Below, piece by piece: positions 9,801-16,430 of a stretch of DNA of 64,000 nucleotides. Source of the DNA: Mangrovibacter phragmitis (GTDB taxonomy: Bacteria > Pseudomonadota > Gammaproteobacteria > Enterobacterales > Enterobacteriaceae). The position numbers were made by a program, and so were the translations under genes. Every line of letters begins with the position of its first letter. Position 1 is the first letter of the stretch. The stretch spans positions 99,592 through 163,591 of the forward strand of contig NZ_LYRP01000047.1 of NCBI RefSeq assembly GCF_001655675.1. Direction: 5' to 3'. The notes under the pieces were generated by a model. That model did not search any database and was not told where the DNA came from. It saw nothing but the letters and a program-made list of their open reading frames with translations.

Positions 9801-11089
9801 TCCGCTATACCGGCCGTGGTGAGCTGGAAGGGGTGAGTGATGCGCTTCGTGGCGAGATACATTACGGCTATGATGCCGAAGGCCGCCTGCAGCAGCACAC
9901 GGAACCCCGGCAGAGCCTGCGCAGCCGCCACCTGCATTACGACCTGGCCGATAACCTGCTGGGTGAAGACCCGCTCAGTTCCGGTGGTGCCCGGCAACAG
10001 CCCGCAGCCATTGTGAGCAACCGCCTCACCACCTGGCAGCAGTTATTTTACCGCTATGATGCCTGGGGTAACCTGGTCAGCCGCCGTCATGGCCAGCATG
10101 AGCAGCATTATACGTATGATGCCGACAACCGCCTGATAAGCGCCCGTGGCCGTGGCCCGGAAGGCGAATTCACCGCACACTATCATTACGATGCCCTGGG
10201 CAGGCGGATACGCAAAACCGTCGATTACCGCAACCGGGGAACGGAAACCACCCGTTTCCTGTGGCAGGGCTACCGCCTGCTGCAGGAGCAACGGGATAAC
10301 GCCACCCGCCGCACCTGGAGCTATGACCCGGCCAGCCCGTGGGCGCCGCTGGCTGCCATTGAGCAGGCGGGGAACGCACCGCAGGCCGACATTTACTGGC
10401 TGCACACCGACCTGAACAGCGCACCGCTGGAAGTCACCGATGAAGACGGTAACCTGCGTTGGTCCGGGCAGTACGACACCTTCGGGAAACTGCGCGGCCA
10501 GACACCCGGCAGTGCCGGGCTGCGCACCGGCGCGGCTTACGCCCAGCCCCTGCGTTTTGCCGGGCAGTACCAGGACAATGAAAGCGGCCTGCACTATAAT
10601 CTGTTCCGTTACTATGAGCCGGAGGTGGGCCGGTTTACCACCCAGGACCCGATTGGGCTGGCTGGTGGGATTAATCTTTATCAGTATGCGCCGAACCCTC
10701 TGATGTGGGTGGATCCGTGGGGGTTAACTCCCGACCGTTTCCCATCCTGGATGGAGACAACCAGAGGGTATCAGAGACAGCATTTAATTCCTTATTCTTT
10801 GAAAGAGCATCCATTCTTTTCTCGCTCTGGAATGGATATAAATGGTGCATCTAATATGATGCGCTTGCCTGTAGCCCCCGGAATTGATCCAAATCCAAAT
10901 CTTGGTTTACATAGAGGGTGGACAGCAGAGCATGCGGATTATAATCGTGAAATTAGAGCAGAGCTTGATGCTTTAGAACAGAAAGCCGTAAAAAATAACT
11001 GGGACTATCGACGAGCTCAAAGAGAAGTACTCAATTTGCAACATGAGAGAAGAGCTGGTTTTAAAACTGGAAGATATACGTGTGCTTAA
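6851..11089 (+). CDS. rhs: PAAR-Rhs type VI effector with C-terminal AHH-like nuclease
   Basis: This 1412-residue protein has the layout of Eag-dependent Rhs effectors. Residues 4-14 (AARLGDPIGHS) are a prePAAR motif. Gly/Ala-rich transmembrane helices follow at about 18-70, a PAAR domain at about 75-170 that tips the T6SS spike, and another hydrophobic segment near 180-205. The Rhs/YD-repeat shell runs from about 230 to 1290 and ends with the conserved RFTTQDPIGLAGGINLYQYA...DPWGL cleavage region. The last ~120 residues are the toxin: QHLIPYSLKEHPFF, GMDING, NMMRLP and LHRGWTAEHADYNREI fit the AHH family of HNH-like nucleases. Base composition drops sharply to AT-rich from about 10740, where the tip begins. 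The chaperone lies upstream and the immunity gene downstream. Confidence 0.93.
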   Translation: MSEAARLGDPIGHSHALTGMIAGTLVGGLIAAAGGIAAGALFTAGLAASCLGVGVLLIGASFLVGYLTGKLATAARDGLAGAGAGSLSPSGAIQTGSPNVFINGKPAAIATISQVSCSKDGPAMQMAQGSDNVFINKQPASRKGDKTNCDAQVMEGSADVTIGGGTATTLPIDPEVPNWLYKASDLTLLFAGLLGGAGGAASKLGALGKLFSKLKGINWFMKTACRLGKVAIVAEAGGIIARPVDIISGQKFLAGDDDLDFVLPSRFPVEWQRYWRSGNPGDSVLGRGWSLFWESCLIPYQDGLVWRAPSGDYISFPDVPRGHKTYCEAEKCWLMHNPDGTWQVFDVSEQAWHYQAPAGEQPGRLVMMTDATGNMTSLVYTDEGQLSGLDDSAGQHLSCRYITTANGLLRLACVLLHTPGGDVPLVSYTYDDEGQLSTVTNRAGEITRQFTWHNGLMAGHQDRHGLLSEYQWQEIEGLPRVTAWRHSAGESLSMFYDFAGGVRRVVRDDGKQAVWQLDDDDNVAQFTNFDGRSLAFLYEQGELCGVILPGGGQRRCVWDIYGRLLSETDPLGRTTTWQYSRNTDRLVSVTWPDGSQEFEQHDQQGRLTQQTDALGNITRYHYPDEEDSLPSSVINALGGEVKLEWNAQGQLLRHTDCSGSITTYAWDVFGELTHSTDAEGNLTQYQRDRAGRLQRLIHPDGSEEHFFWNARGQLTCHQDPLGSETHWQYNQLGQRTAVTDRINRTRRWHYNARGWLTRLENGNGGEYQFSYDPAGRLTGERRPDNTDHFYHYNAQGLLSEHRETGPQNSSAQPSQRVHQFRYDEAGQLCLRSNDSAVWQYQYSATGRLNEVSRTPTAAGAEQGIEPDRVQLHYDSAGNLLSEQGVNGKLDYEWDALANLLSLVLPQGDQLQWLYYGSGHTSAIKFNQQLVSEFTRDRLHRETGRTQGSLFQQRQYDELGRRRWQSSFRNGKISKPEEGLLWRVFRYTGRGELEGVSDALRGEIHYGYDAEGRLQQHTEPRQSLRSRHLHYDLADNLLGEDPLSSGGARQQPAAIVSNRLTTWQQLFYRYDAWGNLVSRRHGQHEQHYTYDADNRLISARGRGPEGEFTAHYHYDALGRRIRKTVDYRNRGTETTRFLWQGYRLLQEQRDNATRRTWSYDPASPWAPLAAIEQAGNAPQADIYWLHTDLNSAPLEVTDEDGNLRWSGQYDTFGKLRGQTPGSAGLRTGAAYAQPLRFAGQYQDNESGLHYNLFRYYEPEVGRFTTQDPIGLAGGINLYQYAPNPLMWVDPWGLTPDRFPSWMETTRGYQRQHLIPYSLKEHPFFSRSGMDINGASNMMRLPVAPGIDPNPNLGLHRGWTAEHADYNREIRAELDALEQKAVKNNWDYRRAQREVLNLQHERRAGFKTGRYTCA

Positions 11090-11102
11090 TGAGAGGATTA
11101 AA

Positions 11103-11651
11103 ATGAAACTATATAGCCTTGAAAGTCAAATTAATTCTGGTGGAGATGTAATTGATATCAGTGATCCTAAAGGAAGAATATCCTCTTACTTTATCTGGAG
11201 TGAAGGCAATGGTAGCTTTTTGAATTTCATGACTCCACACGGGGTGGCGCAAAAAAAAATAAGATATTCTGATGTGTCTGAGTTGGATTTCCTTTCTGCT
11301 AATATTGGAGTACCAATTTTCTCAGAAAAAGCCATGAATGAAATTGATGATTTTATTCCAGGCAAGTTAGAATGGTATAAGATCATTATTTCATGCGAGG
11401 GACGTGATGTTGCTTGTAATTTATGCAAGGTAAATAGATATCTGAGTTTAATTGATAAGGATAAATCTTTCTTTAGAGTGCTAAGTGATGGAGAGAAGAT
11501 TTTATCAAAGGCTGTATATAAAGATACTTTTGAGGATGATTTCATTATTGCGCGTGACGTTGATTTTAAAGAGCGCTTGGTTGTTTCTCAATCTTTTGTG
11601 GATTTTTGCCACTCTAAAAATCTGAAAATAAATTTTGATAGTCCGGTATAA
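11103..11651 (+). CDS. Probable immunity protein to the Rhs AHH tip (Imm11/DUF1629-like)
   Basis: This 182-residue AT-rich gene starts 13 nt after the rhs stop. The frame is open into rhs, but AGAGGA stands 5 nt before ATG 11103, which I take as the start. The middle part (GVPIFSEKAMNEIDDFIPGKLEWYKI) resembles the Imm11/DUF1629 immunity family, whose members often follow AHH nucleases; that link is from memory and needs a search. Position directly behind a polymorphic Rhs toxin is strong evidence that it protects the cell from that toxin. It should bind the last ~120 residues of the upstream effector. Confidence 0.78.
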   Translation: MKLYSLESQINSGGDVIDISDPKGRISSYFIWSEGNGSFLNFMTPHGVAQKKIRYSDVSELDFLSANIGVPIFSEKAMNEIDDFIPGKLEWYKIIISCEGRDVACNLCKVNRYLSLIDKDKSFFRVLSDGEKILSKAVYKDTFEDDFIIARDVDFKERLVVSQSFVDFCHSKNLKINFDSPV

Positions 11652-11679
11652 GATAAGGGGAGCTGGATAGATTACTCAT

Positions 11680-11824
11680 CGCTTGTTCATCACGGACTTT
11701 AATGACGCACCGCTGGAGCGGCAGCTTTGGCCTGCTGTTCGGGTAGACACAGGACAGTGAAGGAATGTCAGCAACACAGATATAAGACCCCAAAGCGATC
11801 ATTAGGCAGTGTCAGTGTTGTTGA
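11680..11824 (+). pseudogene. Decayed Rhs core relic
   Basis: At 11692-11718 one frame reads TDFNDAPLE, matching HTDLNSAPLEV in the core of the intact upstream Rhs. The frame breaks and the homology resumes only at about 11825 in another frame. This is what remains between a full rhs gene and a displaced tip after old recombination and decay. Confidence 0.7.
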
Positions 11825-12367
11825 CATCGTTACTACGGCCCGACGATAAGCCGCTTTACCACCCAGGACCCGATTGGGCTGGCCGGTGGCTGGAACCTGT
11901 ATCAGTATGCGCCGAATCCGCTGGGGTGGGTGGATCCGTTAGGACTTTTAAACGAATTTGATATTGCAGGATATGGCAGTCCTCTGCATGCTAAAGATGG
12001 CTTTAGTGCCCATGAGTTATTACAGAATGCTTGGTTAAGAAACAATGGAGTTGTATCTGGCAGAACATCAGGTATAGCCAAAGAAAATCCGGCAATTGCC
12101 TTACAAGAAAACAAGATGCATAAAACAATATCCAGCTTACAATCTAAATATGGATTACATAACCCTGTAGTTCTCAAAAACCAAACAGCAGTTGAAAATA
12201 TAAAAAAGAATACTGCACTAACCAGAAAAGGGATTTATATGGACTTAGTAAATAATAGAGGGTGGGAGAAAGTGAATGCTAAAAAGTATGCAACAAGTGT
12301 ATCATTACATCTACGCGAAGAAGCCTCAAATTTTGCCAAAAGTAATGGGTTAACAACATGCAAATAA
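11825..12367 (+). pseudogene. Orphan Rhs C-terminal tip with a candidate HNH-like toxin
   Basis: The open frame begins after a TGA at 11822 and reads HRYYGPTISRFTTQDPIGLAG... through DPLGL, a near copy of the Rhs core end of the intact upstream gene. A different AT-rich tip of about 145 residues follows. The tip has SAHELLQNAWLRNN, NPAIALQENKMHK and a C-terminal ANFAK-type helix region; conserved His residues in AHE and KMHK recall GHH-type HNH/endonuclease VII toxins, but the family call is uncertain. There is no own N-terminus, PAAR or ribosome binding site, so it is a silent cassette unless it recombines into the intact rhs or uses an internal GTG at 11930. Confidence 0.82.
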
Positions 12368-12927
12368 ATAATTTTATAACACAAATAGAGCAACCAGACA
12401 TTGGGGATGTAATAGGGCGAGTTGGTGGGAATATACCTAAAATCCTTGAGGTTAATAATAAAGAACTTATCAATATGAGATTTTATGCAACATTTCAAGA
12501 TCCTGAAAATAATGAAAAATATATTTCAATATTCGTCCCAAATGATTACAACACAATGATTGAAAAAAATATTTACCCTAATTGTTCTGTGCGAATTTTT
12601 CTTCATGATAAATCAGAAGAAAGCCAAAAAGAAGATTTAACCATACAAACAATAAATAAATCAATCAATGATATATGGATATCGGGAGGAAAAAAGCGAC
12701 ACTTTTGGATTTATCACACAAACTAACACCCCCAACTAATTCAAGATGAGAGCTACTATACAGAAAATCTTTTGAAAGATAATTATGAGTTTTACCTCCA
12801 ACTAGATGAGGATTATTATACTGATAGTACTCTTAGAGGTAATTATATCTTTGGATATGGAGCCTTATATTTATATAGGAATAAATCATCAGGAAATATA
12901 ATCGCAGGGTTTTGGCAGTTTTCCTAA
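12358..12927 (+). pseudogene. Immunity gene for the orphan tip, interrupted by an in-frame stop
   Basis: The ATG at 12358 overlaps the end of the orphan tip (ATGCAAATAA), as immunity genes often do. The frame encodes 122 residues (start MQINNFITQIEQPDIGDVIG, with YISIFVPNDYNTMIEKNIYP) to a TAA at 12724-12726. The same frame then stays open for 66 more codons to a TAA at 12925, encoding HPQLIQDESYYTENLLKDNY...FGYGALYLYRN...IAGFWQFS, which looks like real protein. A hairpin follows 11 nt later. The simplest reading is one ~188-residue immunity protein with a single nonsense change. Alternatively the 122-residue product is complete and the rest is a relic. Confidence 0.65.
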
Positions 12928-12937
12928 ACTCATAAAA

Positions 12938-12966
12938 TATAGCCTCAATTAGATATCGAGGCTATA
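12938..12966. terminator. Hairpin after the interrupted immunity gene
   Basis: TATAGCCTC pairs perfectly with GAGGCTATA around an 11-nt loop. It is 11 nt after the second stop (12927), supporting that stop as the original gene end. The plus-strand tail is A-rich and a T-rich tail exists on the minus strand, so terminator strength on the plus strand is uncertain. Confidence 0.55.
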
Positions 12967-13140
12967 AAAATTGATTGTGAAAATAAATTTAAACATACAA
13001 CCATATTCTATGTAATAGGAAATGCAAAGAAGATGAAAAATCAACCATCACGACACTCATCTAAACTAGTAGTATATAAAATAAATTAAAAAATTAAAAA
13101 ATCACCTCCATAAATCACGCATAAACATAACATAAAAATC
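12967..13140. other. AT-rich non-coding stretch in the island
   Basis: About 170 nt of very AT-rich sequence with no supportable gene lies between the immunity remnant and the tandem repeat. It may hold the promoter for the following small genes. Confidence 0.4.
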
Positions 13141-13182
13141 AATTAGCAATTAGCAATTAGCAATTAGCAATTAGCAATTAGC
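13141..13182. repeat. 7-bp tandem repeat, six copies of AATTAGC
   Basis: Six exact copies of AATTAGC run head to tail, followed by a partial AAT. Each unit contains TAG, so no frame can be read through it and it must be non-coding. It lies just before a truncated acetyltransferase-like frame. Repeats of this kind change copy number by slippage and could vary promoter spacing. Confidence 0.95.
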
Positions 13183-13497
13183 AATAAATTATCACAAAAC
13201 AACCCAAAGCGATTTGAATGCGCAACCTGGAATGGTAATCGTCTTATCGGATTTTCGATGGGGCGTCCCACTTACCAGTCTTCTGGGCTCAGGCTTGATT
13301 ACATAGAAAAATCGCCAGAAGCAAGCGGGCCACATTTAGACCTGACGTATCTTGCTCTCTATGCTTATGCTGCGCTATTAGGTGCCACCCATGTAAAAAT
13401 AATGAATCCAATTAACAGTGATGTTCTGGATTATTACGAAAGCAAAGGCTTTTGTTATGATGAGAGATCCAATGGCTGTATTCGGAGAATTGTCTGA
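13183..13497 (+). pseudogene. N-terminally truncated GNAT-like acetyltransferase
   Basis: The frame is open from the end of the tandem repeat; the first ATG is 13258, leaving 79 residues, but coding-like sequence starts earlier (KRFECATWNGNRLIGFSMGRP at about 13207-13269). The order of a beta strand pair (FECATWNGNRLIGFSMG), a central helix (TYLALYAYAALLGATHVKI) and the ending NSDVLDYYESKGFCYD fits the last two-thirds of a GNAT acetyltransferase; YESKGF is the usual final motif. The acetyl-CoA site half at the N-terminus is missing, so it is probably non-functional as an enzyme. It overlaps the next gene by one base (TGATG), showing an operon. Confidence 0.6.
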
Positions 13498-13715
13498 TGA
13501 ATAAAAAGGCAAAGAAACCAGCGTCAGTGCACCATGAAGAGTCTAATACCCGAGAGCAAGAAGAGAAAATAAAATCTGGTTTGGAAAATCTCATCAAGGA
13601 AATGGGCGAAAACAAATCAACTGAGCCTAAAGGACTGGCTTCAGGGGAAAGTGGTATCAATGGCGAACTGCTCATTAACTTAGGAAAAGATGAGTATGAG
13701 GGTGAAAAATCATAA
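13497..13715 (+). CDS. Small hydrophilic protein, unknown
   Basis: This 72-residue highly charged protein (MNKKAKKPASVHHEESNTRE...) is rich in Lys, Glu and Ser and likely helical or disordered. Its ATG overlaps the stop of the acetyltransferase-like gene (TGATG), with GGAG 9-12 nt upstream. No family recognised. Coupling on both sides suggests it works with its neighbours. Confidence 0.55.
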   Translation: MNKKAKKPASVHHEESNTREQEEKIKSGLENLIKEMGENKSTEPKGLASGESGINGELLINLGKDEYEGEKS

Positions 13716-13887
13716 ATCATTAAGTGACACAGAAAAGCAATTCACTATTTTAGCTAATGAAGCCACCCCTAAAGATGCGTTTATAAAAGCATTCATTGCG
13801 GTTCAGGATGCGTTATCCCAGATGAAGAGTGTTCAACATTCACAGGGTAAAAAACACACCAGTCGCAACAAAATTAAAGGTTATTGA
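13690..13887 (+). CDS. Small helical protein, unknown
   Basis: This 65-residue protein overlaps the end of the previous gene by 26 bases. AGGAAAAG precedes two possible ATGs (13690 and 13696); the second has the better spacing. The sequence (LSDTEKQFTILANEATPKDAFIKAFIAVQDALSQMKS) predicts helices and has a basic tail. I do not recognise it. With the two preceding genes it forms a three-gene coupled unit. Confidence 0.5.
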   Translation: MSMRVKNHKSLSDTEKQFTILANEATPKDAFIKAFIAVQDALSQMKSVQHSQGKKHTSRNKIKGY

Positions 13888-13979
13888 ACCCATAAAAACC
13901 ATTGTGAGCACAATTTGTTATCACCCGGCACTTCTCAATATTTCTGAGGATGCAATCAGCAAAAGCAATAATTACAGGA

Positions 13980-14011
13980 ACACGCAACGGAAAAGCCTTT
14001 CTGTTGCGTGT
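13980..14011. terminator. Strong hairpin between convergent small genes
   Basis: ACACGCAAC pairs perfectly with GTTGCGTGT, extended inward by GGAAA/TTTCT. It separates the plus-strand three-gene unit from the minus-strand secreted protein gene. There is no clear T run on either strand, so it may be a processing or weak termination element. Confidence 0.55.
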
Positions 14012-14023
14012 CTAAGGTAAGGC

Positions 14024-14278
14024 TTACTTCCCAGGCGCCACACCCTCTTTCGGCGGCTTGCATCCATCTGGTGGTGGCAGTGGCTTACCATCTTTTCCCA
14101 TGGGGGGTTGTTTACCCTCTGGTGGAGGAAGTGGTTTACCATCACTACCTTTTGGTGGTTCAGGTGGCTTTTTGCAATCTACCGGGTGAGTGGTGGATGC
14201 CGGTTCAGCAGCCTGAACACTGGCAAAAGTAAACATGGCGCTGGCCGCGGCCAGTAGCACTATCGCAAATTTACACAT
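14024..14278 (-). CDS. Small secreted proline-rich repeat protein
   Basis: This 84-residue protein has a clear signal peptide (MCKFAIVLLAAASAMFTFASVQA, cut before AEPAS). The ~60-residue mature part is dominated by Pro, Lys and Gly, with the unit DGKPLPPPEGKQPP repeated as DGKPLPPPDGCKPP. Two Cys (in VDCKKPP and DGCKPP) bracket the repeat region and could form a disulfide. The ribosome binding site is weak (GGGA, 9 nt before ATG). I know no function; a periplasmic extended or metal-binding linker-like peptide is possible. Confidence 0.68.
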   Translation of the reverse strand: MCKFAIVLLAAASAMFTFASVQAAEPASTTHPVDCKKPPEPPKGSDGKPLPPPEGKQPPMGKDGKPLPPPDGCKPPKEGVAPGK

Positions 14279-14604
14279 ATTATTGTCCCAGAAGTTTTTT
14301 GCTTATTCTGGCCCCATCCCCACCAAAAATTGTGAGTAATTTGCGGCACAAATCAGGATAAATGTGTCAAATCATGTCAAAAAAACCACAAACATTTTAA
14401 AGTCTTCTCATCATCGATTCACGCCTTGAGCTCAGCCCACCATTGGCGCAGTATAAAACCCGGACAGATAAAAAAAGACCAATAACCCCATCGATTTCAC
14501 GTTGCCGTACCCCAGGCTACGCCTTTTCATCCACCTTCTGAGGACAGTGGAGCCTTGTGCGCGTAACGTGAACGACAAGGGGCACGCAAGAGGATGAATA
14601 CAAC
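14279..14604. other. Divergent intergenic region before the dehydrogenase gene
   Basis: About 325 nt between the proline-rich gene and hcxB, with no gene visible. It must carry both divergent promoters. The A/T-rich segment near 14360-14400 is the likely promoter zone. Confidence 0.4.
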
Positions 14605-15687
14605 GTGAACACAGGAATACGTATACAAGCACAACACCTCCATCAGTTTATTGAAGCGCTCTTTCGCCATGCGGGAAGTGAAGCCGAAGAAGCCAGCCGG
14701 GTGGCTGACCACCTAGTCGCGGCGAACTTATCCGGGCACGACTCCCATGGCGCCGGCATGATCCCAAGCTATATCAACTCACTGGCACTGGGTTATTTAC
14801 AACTGAACCAGCACGCAAAAGTCGTGCGGGATGCCGGTGCCATCGTCACGGTTGATGGCAATGCCGCCTTTGGTCAGGTCGCGGCGCTGGAAGCTATCAA
14901 TATGGGGATTGAAAAGGCGAAGCAGTTTGGCATTGCTGCCGTGGCATTACATAACGCACACCACATTGGCCGTATCGGTTACTGGGCTGAACAGTGCGCC
15001 GCTGCCGGGTTTATCTCTATCCATTTTGTGAATGTCCCTGGCGACCCAATGGTCGCCCCTTTCCGCGGCACCGACAGCCGTTTTGGCACCAACCCTTTCT
15101 GCGTGGTATTCCCACGCAAAGATAAAGACCCGCTCTTGCTGGATTTCGCCACCAGCGCCATTGCGTTTGGTAAAACCCGGGTTGCCTGGCATAAAGGCCA
15201 GCAGGTGCCGGAAGGCTGCCTGATTGATTCACAAGGTGCTCCCACCACCGACCCGGCCGTGATGCAGACCCCGCCTTTAGGCGCGCTGCTCACCTTCGCA
15301 CAGCATAAAGGGTATGCGCTGGCAACCATGTGTGAAATTCTGGGTGGCGCGTTATCTGGCGGGAAAACAACCCATAAAGAAACACTGCACGGCAGCGTTG
15401 ACGCGATTTTTAATGGCATGACAACCATTATTCTTAACCCGGAAATGTTCGGTACGCCCGAAATGGAAAAAGAAACGGATGCGTTTATCAATTGGGTGAA
15501 ATCCTCACCGCAGGCAGCAGATGAGCCTATTCTGGTGCCTGGTGAATGGGAAGCAACCAACCGTGCAATACGCAGGGCTGAAGGGATCCCGCTGGATAAT
15601 GGCAGTTGGCAGGCTATTTGTGAAGCCGCACTGAAAGCAGGTATGCCACAAGAAGAACTGGAGCAGTTTCGCCTGCTCGTTCATTAA
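14605..15687 (+). CDS. hcxB: NAD(P)-dependent 2-hydroxycarboxylate dehydrogenase (YbiC-like)
   Basis: This 360-residue enzyme belongs to the type-2 malate/L-lactate dehydrogenase family, which oxidises 2-hydroxy acids to 2-oxo acids. It follows E. coli YbiC (HcxB) along its length: AANLSGHDSHGAGMIPSY, the nucleotide-binding NAHHIGRIGYWAEQCAAAG, FGTNPFCVVFPRKD and LGGALSGGKTTH. The start is GTG at 14605, chosen because AGAGGA lies 10 nt upstream and the N-terminus (MNTGIRIQAQHLHQF) aligns with YbiC; the nearby ATG is out of frame. In E. coli ybiC is elsewhere on the chromosome, so this is a relocated or additional copy beside the island. Substrate not known. Confidence 0.88.
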   Translation: MNTGIRIQAQHLHQFIEALFRHAGSEAEEASRVADHLVAANLSGHDSHGAGMIPSYINSLALGYLQLNQHAKVVRDAGAIVTVDGNAAFGQVAALEAINMGIEKAKQFGIAAVALHNAHHIGRIGYWAEQCAAAGFISIHFVNVPGDPMVAPFRGTDSRFGTNPFCVVFPRKDKDPLLLDFATSAIAFGKTRVAWHKGQQVPEGCLIDSQGAPTTDPAVMQTPPLGALLTFAQHKGYALATMCEILGGALSGGKTTHKETLHGSVDAIFNGMTTIILNPEMFGTPEMEKETDAFINWVKSSPQAADEPILVPGEWEATNRAIRRAEGIPLDNGSWQAICEAALKAGMPQEELEQFRLLVH

Positions 15688-15699
15688 TTACTCCCTTCA

Positions 15700-15727
15700 G
15701 ACCAGGGTGCGGAAACACGCCCTGGTC
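15700..15727 (+). terminator. Terminator after hcxB
   Basis: GACCAGGG-loop-CCCTGGTC followed by ATTTCATT, 13 nt after the stop. The T run is weak. Confidence 0.65.
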
Positions 15728-15930
15728 ATTTCATTACCCCAGCCTTACAGCAAAAAACGCACTAACCGACACAAAAAAACGCGTAATTATTTGATAAATA
15801 AATAGTTACCACAAAAATATCATTCAATTTTTTTGAACCATTGTTGCAATTTTTTAGATTTCTCTCCACTTGAGAGGCGGTTATGCTGCGCAGGTGACAA
15901 TCACTTTTTGTGCATATTCAGGGATATATT

Positions 15931-16362
15931 ATGTTAACCAATCTTTATTCTCGTTTTTCCAGCGCGGTAGATCACCCGGACTTCGCCCGCCTGTTACTGC
16001 GACTTGTATTTGGCATCCTGATGTTATTTCATGGCACTGCAAAAATGCAGAATGGCGTTGAGTGGATTAAACCCATGCTCGCAGCCCATGGTTTACCCGG
16101 TTTTGTCGCCTATGGCGCTTATATTGGCGAAGTTGTCGCCCCGGTATTGATTATTATTGGTCTGTTTACCCGCGTTGCTGGCCTGGTGTATGCCTTTAAC
16201 CTGGTTGTCGCGGTGTTGCTGGTTGGGATGGGGAAATTCTTTGTGCGCACGCAAGTCGGTGCATGGGCACTGGAAACAGAAGCGCTGTATTTCTTCGGCG
16301 GCATTTTCATTATGTTGCTGGGTGCCGGTAAATACTCACTGTTTAAAGGTAAACTCAGCTAA
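15931..16362 (+). CDS. DoxX-family membrane protein
   Basis: This 143-residue protein has four hydrophobic helices in the DoxX arrangement: FARLLLRLVFGILMLFHGTAKM first, then GFVAYGAYIGEVVAPVLIIIGL, FTRVAGLVYAFNLVVAVLLVG and ALYFFGGIFIMLLGAG. ATG 15931 is chosen over an in-frame ATG seven codons upstream because AGGGA stands 7 nt before it. DoxX proteins are poorly understood inner-membrane proteins, sometimes tied to redox homeostasis. A second DoxX gene, yqjF, lies at 58378-58770. It converges with yqjH. Confidence 0.85.
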   Translation: MLTNLYSRFSSAVDHPDFARLLLRLVFGILMLFHGTAKMQNGVEWIKPMLAAHGLPGFVAYGAYIGEVVAPVLIIIGLFTRVAGLVYAFNLVVAVLLVGMGKFFVRTQVGAWALETEALYFFGGIFIMLLGAGKYSLFKGKLS

Positions 16363-16374
16363 GTATATTTCAGC

Positions 16375-16396
16375 CCGGCAGAGCCAAATCTGCCGG
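16375..16396. terminator. Convergent terminator between doxX and yqjH
   Basis: CCGGCAGA-GCCAAA-TCTGCCGG is a perfect 8-bp stem between two convergent genes and can serve both. Confidence 0.7.
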
Positions 16397-16430
16397 ATAT
16401 TTGCCACTCACACAGCACAAGCGCACTGTA

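Noticed and set aside
7045..10594. Many long minus-strand frames inside rhs
   Set aside because: They are shadows of the GC-rich repetitive coding strand, without start signals or recognisable products.
13141..13182. Tandem repeat considered as a CRISPR array
   Set aside because: The unit is only 7 bp with no spacers and no cas genes nearby.
13829..14020. 63-codon open frame after the small coupled genes
   Set aside because: It overlaps the preceding gene out of frame, runs through a hairpin and has no start signals.
5100..14600. Search for a duplicated ileX 3' end marking an integrated element
   Set aside because: No second copy of the GGGGAGGGGCCACCA-type tRNA end was seen, and no integrase gene, so no att sites are claimed.
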